From assembly GCF_964340395.1 (NCBI RefSeq), contig NC_135563.1:19637651-19701650 (forward strand): DNA of 64,000 bases. The letters run 5' to 3'. Of this stretch, positions 14,901-26,900 are shown one piece after another. This DNA comes from Glandiceps talaboti. Its lineage: Eukaryota > Hemichordata > Enteropneusta > Spengelidae. Under the pieces are notes generated by a model. The model did no database searches. It was not told the DNA's origin and worked only from the letters and a program-made list of their open reading frames with translations. A program made the position numbers and the translations under genes. The number at the start of each line of letters is the position of its first letter. Within the stretch, counting starts at the first letter, position 1.

Positions 14901-17900
14901 ACCAGACACTGCTTGCAATGACTGCAAACTTATAACTACCTCTTTTAAAAAAATCTACAGACGACGCTGATCTTAATTTGATTTGGCTAGATGAAAATTT
15001 GAACCTGTGCCAATCTTTAGTAGGTAATATATTTGATATGAGTATCTGGTCCTGTAATTACATTGTTCTGTATAGTAGATCAGTATAATTGAGCTATGCC
15101 TCCAGGTATAAGTGCATAGCATAGCAATTCATTTAGTATGGAACTTACTTTTGTGTAGTGTTTTTGCTAAGATTTGGGAACCCTGGAAACACCACTGATG
15201 GGAGAAATCAGTAAATTTGCATAGATTTCCACAGCATGCAATCTGATGTAACACGTACGTAAGGAGCTCACTCACGGATGGGTAGATTTTTTTGGGAAAA
15301 AACACTTCAAATATAACATCGGTGTGAATCGGTGTGATTCATAACATAGCCTTATAGGAGAGTATACTATGAACCAGTTTTCAGTGACATGAATGTAAAA
15401 TGCATTTAGTTTCATTGAAACCCCATTCTTTACTAAATGCCTCAAGATATCCCCATACGTACCCATTGCTATAAGTTAACTGTAAACCCTTGTAAGTCTA
15501 AGTTCATTTCAATAACAGTTTTTCACTGTTCATTTGCATTTGAGCAAGCTCACCCAGGTTTGGAATTTGAAGGAAATCACAATTGAGTGTAAATATTAGA
15601 ATGGCATATATATTATACTTTTGCCAGTAATTATTAATTAATTATTTATAATGTTTGGTAATTATAATTATTGTTAATTATTTTGAACTGTAATATAATT
15701 ATTATTATACTTGTTCAAGATTGGAAATCGCAGAAAATAATGTCACTTTTTAATGTTCCAACTCAAAGTACAGGCACTAGTGACATAGACACATGTTGTC
15801 ATGACATACAGTGTGAACCCTGTATAAGTCCCATATTTTCTGTTTGAACACATGCAATGTGGCTTGTGCATTGTATATTGTCAGTGACAAAATTTAAAGT
15901 TGTAAACCATGATTAGAACAGGAGTCGTCTCCATAAATTTCATATTACTTTTCCATAAATATTAGACAGTGAATATAACATTAAATTTTACAATGTGAAA
16001 GGGTGTGATACCATCTATCATAATTTGTACCAACACATACTGTGTAATTATCATCTTTTATGATTTGTAGGCAGTGTCAAATCATGTCAGAATGCAATCC
16101 AATTATTATTTTATGAAGAAAATGCTGTAATATGCTTGGCTTTATTTTATAAATTCTGACCAAAAAGTAGTGCTTTCATATATGTATTTAGAGAAAATGA
16201 GTAAAATCACCCAATTTGAGAAAGATGATGTTATAGGAAATGAAACGAACCAGGACATATTCTCTTGAAATCTAAACCTTTTCTTTATCAGATCTCAGTT
16301 AATTTGGTCAGCATAAAGCCAGTTATAATATCCATGTTAGGATATTAACTATGAATTATGGTGTGTAGGCTAATTCTGACACATTACATGTAATGGGACA
16401 GCATAATGTCACTCCTAATGTGTATTACTGAAGAAAAAAACAATAAACTATGGAAATAAAAGGAAAAAGAAAACCTATCGCCATCAGATCTGGCTGAATA
16501 CAACAAGACATGACCTTCATGTCATAAACTGTCAGCAGGTATACTTTAATTAGGAATTGTAAGTTCTCATTCAGTATGGAATATCGCAGTTACTCACTTT
16601 GCAGTCGCCTTCAAAAGAAGTGTCACAAGAGGGCACCCCACAAAACATCACCCTATATTACAACTAGATATGTAGCTAGTGTAAATATTGGAAGTTCTCA
16701 AAAATATACACTGCAAGATCATGGAAGTCATCATCAATATTTGTACTGTGCGTTCAGTTAAATAAACCAAAGTCCATTCAATAGTTTATATCAACACGTC
16801 AAAACAATAGTTTTAGTTTGTGGCTTTCGTAGTTACCATATACCTCGACATCCACTGTTATATGTTACACTGTAAAGTGCTAAAAAAAAATCTATGCTTT
16901 AAGAATATGTCACAAGAATAGTTTTTCAGTTTGTGCATAATTTAGTTACATGTAGCTAAAAGCTGGGTTTCTGCTTACATGTAATTATGTTGCACTGTAC
17001 AGTGCTATGAAAACCCAACATCTGTTAGCTGTTGGCTATTGAAATCATTGTATAGGTTATATAGTGAATCCTTCTCACTTTTATTAAACTCTGCCTTAAA
17101 CTATGCATATTAAGTGAATACATATCACCCATATAGCCTCAAGAGTAGCAATTTTCTTTCACAATACATCTTCTTAGAGTGAAGGTTAAGGGTGATGCAA
17201 AAATGTGCTAGATGACAAGGAGAGATTTATTGGTCTTATGACTGTATCAGTCTGGTCATTTCTGTCTGTCAATTTCAGGGCTTCATTTTATACTATTTTG
17301 TTTGTGTCTGTTATTGATATACAAGTCTTAATCTATTTCTGATGTATATAATTAAGTTGTGCATAATAACTATATTATTAATTCATCGAGACACATTGTC
17401 ATTTCTTTCTTAATATCAATGTAGTCTGTGTCTACATACTACTCAACTGTGTATTGATTACTTGAAATGTGTTTATATTTCAGCTGGTATATTGGTACAA
17501 CATTGATGGGTTTTGTGTTGGTTATTGTTACCTTTTATTTCATGGGGTTGCTATGTGGTGTGTGTGGTCATGAGAAGGATGAAGCACCGGTAGAACGTGG
17601 CTGTATGTCTAACTGTGGGGGCGCTATGTTGATGGGGTAAGTATCTAAGTTGATGGGGTTAGTGTTACAGAATATTGCTGTTCAACTGTGGGGGCGCTAT
17701 GTTGATGAAGTGTGTGTTCCAGGACATTGCCTGATGTCTGCCTGGGGGCAGTATGTTGATGGGGAAAGTGTTACACATCATGGCTATCAAACTGTGGGGC
17801 ACTATGCTGATGGGGTAAAACTGTAACAGAGTCGCTCTTGTCTAACTGTGGGGGTACTATGATTGATGAGATATGTTTACAAAATAGGGCTGTTACAGGA

Positions 17901-20900
17901 CAGTGCTTAGACTGTCAACAGTCGCTCGCGCCTTTTTCCTATGTTTTATCTAAACTTTGAAGTCGTCACCGCTCTCCAATCTGGCGAAATACTACTATAA
18001 TCGCATACTGATATCGAGGGTGGCAGTATGCGATCTAGTAGTGTTTTGCCAGATCGGGCCGGCACGGTGACGACTTAAGTTTAGATAAAACGTAGGGGAA
18101 AAAAAAGGCGTGAGCGACTGTCGACAGTCTAGACAGTGCTTTATGGCCAACTGGGGGTGCCATGTATACTCTAGGGCATCATCTTAGACTGTGTTTTCTT
18201 GAAAGCAAAATCAGAATTTAAAATAACTTTTATCTTAGTCTCAAGAATGATTCTGAGACTGAAACAGACCTTGTTTTGTAACAGAAGGGAATATTTATAA
18301 TTCTGTAACCACAGACTGAAGTAATAGTATCAAAATTAGTTTCTACAGTGGTGTTGTTTCTACAGCACTTTATTTATAAAACATTCAGCTGTCTGGTCAT
18401 GTTGATCAGAACAGGTCAACTTTAACATGAAATGCATCTCAAAAATTAACTCTGTAAACTTTGGTGTTACCTTGTTCAAGAAAACTTCAACCCATTCTCA
18501 GTTAAGATCAAGAAAAAAAAAATCAGGGTTCACCACACTGTATGCCAAATTTTAAATAAAGTTCAAAACATCCAGCATTTTAGAATCCAACATGGCTGCT
18601 GAATACAGTGGGAAAATCTAACTCACTGAGAAAATATAGTATTGTCGATTTCCTTGGAAACAGTTGATAAACGGTTAAACCCCAAATTTCTTTTAGTATT
18701 TCAAAAGAACCAGAAGTACATTTCTATATTTCAAAAGTTTGGAGACACTGTAAGGAGTTTGATTTTCAGTGAAAGTCATCCCTGAGGTGCATTCTACCAT
18801 GATTGTAATTAATGGTTCAACCATAACTATCAAAAACTGCAGGTAATTCATACTTAAAAGTTAAATTTTAGTGAGATATGATATATCATGTCAAATAAAT
18901 TTACATTTTAGTGTGCTGATGATAAATAATTCTCTTTTGTCTATCTTTTAGTGGTGTACTGTTTTGCTTCATCTTTGCACCCCTATTGATGTTGTTGACC
19001 ACTCTGTCATTCCTGCTTGGTGGTAACATTGAGAAATTGGTTTGTGAGCCTCTACAGACACGAGATTTCTTTGTCAAAGTAAGTCTATATTTCAACAATA
19101 TATGATGCATGAATAGCAAACACTTTGTGGTATTTAATAAAATCTGACCAAATTCTTTTGTACTATGTACACAGGTGATATAGAATAAGAAATATACACA
19201 GTGTCACATGTATTATTTTTGGTGATCATATCACTCTTTAGTGAAGGACAGTCATAGTTCTTGTTTTTTAGAAACAATTATTTGTGCAAAAGCTCAAACT
19301 ATAAGACTTGTATTTAAAGAACTGAATTCAACTCTTTACTCTAAGATTGATAAATATATACAGGTATCAGTAGAACCCTGATTGTGCCCCAGTCAACCCA
19401 TTTGTATAATTGGGACCTGGTAGGATAGAGGTTGTTGTGTGAATGCTTTCATTCCACGTGCCTACAGAGGCTGCAATGTGTGTTCCTCACAGAGTTCAGG
19501 AATTATGAACGGTTGTTGTGTCACTGTAGATCCTTGTTGTGGATGATAATTGTAGCACAATATACAAAAGTACCATAAGACCTAACATTTAATAGTGTTA
19601 TCAACAACCGTGCAGGACATATATCCAGTTCTGTATTTTCTGTTCAAACACATACAATTTGCCTTGCACATGACATGTCATAAATACAGACTGGTTTATT
19701 AAACTCTGTTATTTCAGTTTATATAGTTCAAATACCAGTCTCACTGCACAAATATTTTCAGACAGTGATTTTCTATATCAGGTACAACTAATTTGACTGG
19801 TACGTCATCAATCAGTGCTAGGCCACCAGGAGATGACAGGTTATCTTCATCTCTATCAATACGACAGATGAATCTTCCATTGATGTCAAATTTCTGCACC
19901 CGGTGTTTCATGTCACTGATATACAGTGATCTGTCCTTGTCCATCACTATTCCATGGGGACCATACAGCTCGCCATCACTTTCACCTGGTTCGCCAAACT
20001 TGTACAGAAACTTGTCATTGGCATTGAAGACATGGACACAGCAATTCTCACCGTCAGTTACATACAAGATTCCTTTATGGTCAATGTACATGAAGAAGGG
20101 TCCTTTGAACTCGCCTTTCCGATTACCATACTTTCCAAAGGAATTGATGTAATCACCATTCTGTCTGTATTTTCTAATACAGTGACTACCTTCCTTGTCT
20201 GTTTCACCACCAAGCCATCCATCCCAGTCAGAAACATAGACAGTACCATCCAGAGGACTAATACAGATACGTTTTGGATACTTGAGTTCATTTTGTCCAA
20301 AGCATCTGATGACATGCCCATCCTCGTCACTTACTACTACCTGTTTGTTATCTTGATCTGTCATGAAGTATTCATCATTAGCTGATATTGCTACATCACT
20401 TGGCAAGAAGTTCTTCTCGAATTGTGTAAATGTAAAAACTTTCTTACATTTGCCATGAATGTCAATCATTTGAATTCTGTAATTCTCTTTGTCAGTTACC
20501 AGAAAGTCTCCATGCCTGTTCAAGGTGACACTGATAGGCTTATTGAACTGCCCTTTATTGTTTCCTTTCATGCCAATAGTCTTCACCAAACCTCTGATGA
20601 CAGGTATCATTATTGGTGATCCTGGTATTGGTTGATCTCCTATCACCATGGTAACTTGACATTTACCATCCACTTCCCCCAGTACTGTCACAGTGTGCGT
20701 TCCATCTTTGTTGTCAGTTACTGGGATGTCTTCTTGTGACCCATCAGGTTTTCTTACTTTCACTTTCACTTCTTGGTTTGTTTTGATAGTCTTACCTCTG
20801 CTGTCTTTAGTTGTTATCAGTAGCTTGACAGATTCACCTTTCAATAGTATCTTCGGAATGTTGTCAACCGTACACCGAGATGGACACACATCATATATAA

Positions 20901-23900
20901 TAACTCCCAGCATTCCATCTGTTGTGACATCATCAGAAGGTTTGAATGTAGCTACTTCCTCATTGATATCTGGTTTGGTTTCCATAGCAATTAAGTCTTC
21001 CACACGTTGTACAAGTGTAGCTTTGCTGGACACAGTTTGAGCTGCACTGCCCTCGTTGATTATAAGCTCTACATCTCGAGATATACTGATAATATTTTCA
21101 TATTTCAATTTCAAATCAGCAAGATGGCTTTGTAATTGTTTGACCTGTTGATCACAATCTGTCTCCAACTCTTCTATCAACGTATCCTGTTGTCCTTTAA
21201 TTATTCTAATCTGAGACTCAATTTCTTTTATTCTTGTGTTCAAAATCTTTATGCAGGTTTCTCCTTTTTCGGTTACTTTATGTTTCTCTACTTCAAACTG
21301 ATCCTTCACTTTCTTACATAAATCTACAACTTTAGATTTACTTTCAGCTGTCTCCTTTGCTTTCACTTTCAAATTCTCCACCATTCTTGACAACTCTTTG
21401 TTGTCTGGAATACTGTGATCGTGATCTCGAATTTTACATTCTCTACAGATTGGTATTTGACAGGTTTCGCAGTAAAATCTGACCTTATTGTGGGGATGAC
21501 CTTTACAATATACAGTACTAGATAAAATGGCTGACTGCATAGCAAACTTTGCCATTTCATGTTCTCCTACAGACAGTACTCTATGTGAGCTAGTATGTTT
21601 CATTTTCTTGTGTACTGAGTTAAGACAGTCATCACAGAAATACTGCTCACAATCTCTACAAATGTGTGTAGCATCATTTTCTTCACAAAACTCACATTTA
21701 TGTTGTGTTTTCGTTGCCTCTTCTGGTCTTTCCTCAACCATATCCAGCAGAGCGGTCACGAAAATGTTATTCTTCAATGCTACAACGCCATCAGATGGTA
21801 GATCAACTTTTTGTTGACATATCGGGCAGTTTAAGTCTCCCCTTTTCTTTACAAGAGTCTCCAAACAGTGCAGACAGAATGTATGCTGACATGGTAGAAT
21901 TTTAGGTACCTTGTACTGTTCCAAACAAATTGAACAAGACAGACAATGTTCTCCAATTTTATCCAGAATTTCTTCAGCCGTACCTCTAGAGGCAGCCGCC
22001 ATGGTGGCAGGCTACTCGAGTCTGTGTACATGAACAGGCCTTATACACATATCATGTGACAATAAGATTCCCCAGGTTCAGAAAGATAAACATTACTGAG
22101 CAGTTCAAGTAGAACAAGTGTGGGAGCGTTACCATGGACACATACTTATTTATGACTTAGATAGAGTGCCTCTAAAACACAGTTTGAGATAAACTTTTTA
22201 AGTTGATTTATTTGATTGATTGTAGATTGAATGTAGATTAACAGAGTATCAGAATCAATCCATTACTTCTAGTTAATGCATATGTCATGTACTGCACTAA
22301 TTGTAACTAGAGTACTATATTGTCCACTACACGAAAAGTCTAATTTACCCACCTTTGCCCAACCTTTCCCATACCTGTGAACCACCCAACCATCATCTCT
22401 GCCCAGGGGTAGTATGAGACACAGTACCACTTTTGACTGTCTACAGCTCCCAGGGGAGAGATCTCACTATAGGTAAATTAAGTCAAAGGTGGAACTTTGT
22501 CTCATACCCATACCCACCACATTTACACATCCTCCACTCATGATTTACCTCCGTGGAAAGACATGGTCAAATATGACTTTTCATATAGTGGTCTCAATCA
22601 GACAGCCATCAATACTAAGAATTAGAGATTTTACATGTTACTTAAAAGTCAATTTTATCCATAAGTAATACAGTAACAAGTTGAAATCATATTTGCATGA
22701 TTAGGGGTGCTGATATTTGGTTGCAGACTTAAAAATCAATTTGATTTTAGGAACAAATTTGGGTCTGAGCTAGTATATCATGATGTTTTAAACAGCACGT
22801 ACTACCACTTCATAATATGCTTACTTTATTCATACTTGCATAATATTTGTTTATAATTATCATGTAATTCACCCAGAAACAATTTATGACAGTGGTTGAT
22901 TCTAGAAAGAACAGAGTTTGTAAGACTGCATAATATTTGTTTATAATTATCATGTAATTCACCCAGAAACAATTTATGACAGTGGTTGATTCTAGAAAGA
23001 ACAGAGTTTGTAAGACTGAATGACAGAATATACCAGAATGTGTGTGTTGAAGTTGTCAACCTGGTCATGAATGTCAGAATATACCAGAATGTGTGTGTTG
23101 AAGTTGTCAACCTGGTCATGAATGTCAGAATATACCAGAATGTGTGTGTTGAAGTTGTCAACCTGGTCATGAATGTCAGAATATACCAGAATGTGTGTGT
23201 TGAAGTTGTCAACCTGGTCATGAATGTCAGAATATACCAGAATGTGTGTGTTGAAGTTGTCAAACTGGTCATGAATGTCAGAATATACCAGAATGTGTGT
23301 GTTGAAGTTGTCAACCTGGTCATGAATGTCAGAATATACCAGAATGTGTGTGTTGAAGTTGTCAAACTGGTCATGAATGTCAGAATATACCAGAATGTGT
23401 GTGTTGAAGTTGTCAAACTGGTCATGAATGTCAGAATATACCAGAATGTGTGTGTATTGAAGTTGTCAAACTGGTCATGAATGTCAGAATATACCAGAAT
23501 GTGTGTGTTGAAGTTGTCAAACTGGTCATGAATGTCAGAATATACCAGAATGTGTTTGCTGAAGTTGTCAAACTGGTCATGAATGTCAGAATATACCAGA
23601 ATGTGTGTGTTGAAGTTGTCACAAACTGGTCATGAATGTCAGAATATACCAGAATGTGTGTGTTGAAGTTTTCAAACTGGTCATCAATAATGTCAGAATA
23701 TACCAGAATGTGTTTGCTGAAGTTGTCAAACTGGTCATGAATGTCAGAATATACCAGAATGTGTGTTGAAGTTGTCAAACTGGTCATGAATGTCAGAATA
23801 TACCAGAATATGTGTGCTGAAGTTTTCAAACTGGTCATGAATGTCAGAATATACCAGAATATGTGTGCTGAAGTTTTCAAACTGGTCACCAATAATGTCA

Positions 23901-26900
23901 GAATATACCAGAATGTGTGTGTTGAAGTTGTCAAACTGGTAATCAATAATGTCAGAATAAACTAGAATGTGGGTGTTGAAGTTGTCAAACTGGTCATGAA
24001 TGTCAGAATATACCAGAATGTGTGTTGAAGTTGTCAAACTGGTCATGAATGTCAGAATATACCAGAATGTGTGTTGAAGTTTTCAAACTGGTCATGAATA
24101 TCAGAATATACCAGAATGTGTGTGTTGAAGTTGTCAACCTGGTCATGAATGTCAGAATATACCAGAATGTGTGTGTTGAAGTTGTCACAAACTGGTCATC
24201 AATGTCAGAATATACCAGAATGTGTGTGTTGAAGTTGTCAAACTGGTCATCAATGTCAGAATATACCAGAATGTGTGTGTTGAAGTTGTCACAAACTGGT
24301 CATGAATGTCAGAATATACCAGAATGTGTGTTGAAGTTTTCAAACTGGTCATGAATGTCAGAATATACCAGAATGTGTGTTGAAGTTTTCAAACTGGTCA
24401 TGAATATCAGAATATACCAGAATGTGTGTGCTGAAGTTGTCAAACTGGTCATCAATGTATACTAGTCTAACAACACAATTATGCTCAGAGTGACAAACTG
24501 CACGTCATCACATGTATGCATACCATACACAGACAACTGCTCAATAGATGTAAACAGATTGTGACCTCTGACTATATACATGCCAGGTCAATGGTTAGGT
24601 CAAAGGTCATTTACTATGTGCATTCAAAGTAATCCTGTGACACCATGCACATTGATTTAAAAATTGTTGACTCTCAGGTGTTGTGACAGTCAACATATAT
24701 ATTAAGTTATTAATTATTGGTGTGAAGGTACCCAAGCAATCTGATTAATATCTAATAGAAGTCAATTACTCCCAGAACAACAATGTTGCAAGCAAACACT
24801 AAATTGAAGGAACTAGAGGTAAATAAAGAAATCTAGCCATACTGCTAAATGCATAAGATTTTAATCAGATTGAGTCCTGTCACGAGTGGGATTTCAACCC
24901 ATAACAAACAACAATGTTTGTCAATACTTAAATCTTCTGACAATAAAATATGATGTCGATAAAACTTATACCCGGTAAGCATTCAAATTAGACAAAATCT
25001 AAACAAAATGTGACTGGTAATAGTACTATGTAGTAATAACTTTTCTTCCTTGCTTTCAGATTGTTGATTTCCCAAATTTATTGGATCCTTCTGCTGAGTA
25101 TTTCCTTGGTAAAGCTGTTCTCAAAGATGGAAGTGTACCTCTCACTGTTAATGGAATATTAGAGTGAGTACATGTCTTCTGGGGGTAACTTTGGCTGTAA
25201 TATACCGGAGTTTTCCGAAAACTAGCCCTGGGCCACTATTCGGAAAATCGGCAAATTCGGAACCACAACAGAGGAACTAAATAGAAGCCCAGGGCGATTA
25301 TTTGGCAGTGTTTTAATCAAGCCAAAAAAAATGCATTCGTCCACTCTCGCAGAGTAGGTATTGCCCAGATTTGCAATCTTGGGTTTTACCTATCCAAGAG
25401 TAAAGAAGTCACAGTATGAAAAATCCTCCGTTGTACTGCACTTGACTACACTATTACCGAGTAAGTGTGGTACCCTCAGATTTAACATGTTGAAACCCAA
25501 ACCAAACGGCCCTTATCAGGGCCACCACATACTCCAAAAAGAGAACTACCATTACCGAGCCACCGGCCAGCATTTTGTTGTCTGTCATCACTGTACGATC
25601 GTTTTATGATTGGGAAATTAAAAGTATTTTTTCCCTTGGAGACAAAAAAGTACCAAACAAACCATCCCCACTCAATCCATGCTGTAAATCTCCATGAACT
25701 CATTTATACATGACATTACACATTACATCAACTCTCACTTGATGTTAAATTCACTTCGTGTGCCCACTCGTAATGTAACATGCAAATTACCCTGACCTAT
25801 TTTTAGACGCAATGTGTCATTGACAGTGACGTCTGCGGATCATCCTGAGTCATCTGCCGGCTTGATGATCGATGTCAGCACAAAAGTGTCTGTACCTACC
25901 TTCACGGTCACATTCTTCTCGTGGAAAAAACGTCCATTTTTTATTGGCACTCTAAGTTTATGGTTTTTTCAACTGAACATTCGAACTAAATAAAAACTAA
26001 CGTTACCAATATAACAAGGCAAAATTCTTGCCCTAGTGAATCTGAAAAACCAAATAGATGCCCACTCGCCAAATAATCGCCCATGGGCGACTTTACGGAT
26101 GGGCTTGTTTTCGGAAAACTCCGGTAAAACATACTTATGGTATAATTGAAGCATACTTAATGTTGCTTGCCATTGGCAGAACAGAAACTTGTATTCAATC
26201 AAATTACAATGTACTAACAACTTCAGAACAAGATGATTTTTAATGCCATTAAAAGTATACAGTCATTAAAGTAAAGATGAGGATTGGGTGTTTATTTTGG
26301 ATTTTTAATTGTAAAACAATTTTATCTTGACTTTGTACTTGAAAAATCAATGTGAAACAACATTGACTAAGTCTGTCTTTGTAACTCAATACATTGAGAA
26401 AAACTAAAAAATGTGTAAAAAGTTTTTAATTGTATATACAATAACAAAGATTTTGAACATTTGTTATGCTTTTGCAATTTATTGAGTTTCAAACAAGGAC
26501 TTAACAAATGCTGTTTCACATTGATTTTTCGAGTAAGAAGTCATGATAAAATTGTTTTACAAAGTAACAATCCAAAATAAATACCCCAGTCCTCATCCAT
26601 ATGGCAACTTAAACATTTAGAAAGCTTTATGTTAGTAGTTTCGACGAAAGGAGTAAAAAACTTACGAACTGAGTTTATGCCACTTGAAGGTAAATAATGT
26701 GAAATTTTCTTTGACTTGATTCACAGTGCGTGCAAAGAAGATGGCGCTATATATGATGTAATGATGTTAGAACACATAGTCAATATATCCAAATTAGTTG
26801 ACTACAGATCTGTAAGTACACGACACTTTAATATTTAAGTCTATATACCATGTATTTTATTCATGTCAGATGTTCGGATATTATTTTATTATATTGTAAA

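Noticed and set aside
19370-19660. Possible dispersed repeat (GGGACCTGGTAGGATAGAGG region)
   Set aside because: It has the look of an interspersed repeat, but no second copy or inverted ends were seen in the window.
22826-24354. Overlapping ORFs of 60-199 codons on both strands
   Set aside because: They are read-through of the 51-bp and 90-bp tandem repeats; no start context, splice sites or homology.
23019-24458. CRISPR-like array
   Set aside because: Units are contiguous with no unique spacers, in a eukaryotic intron.
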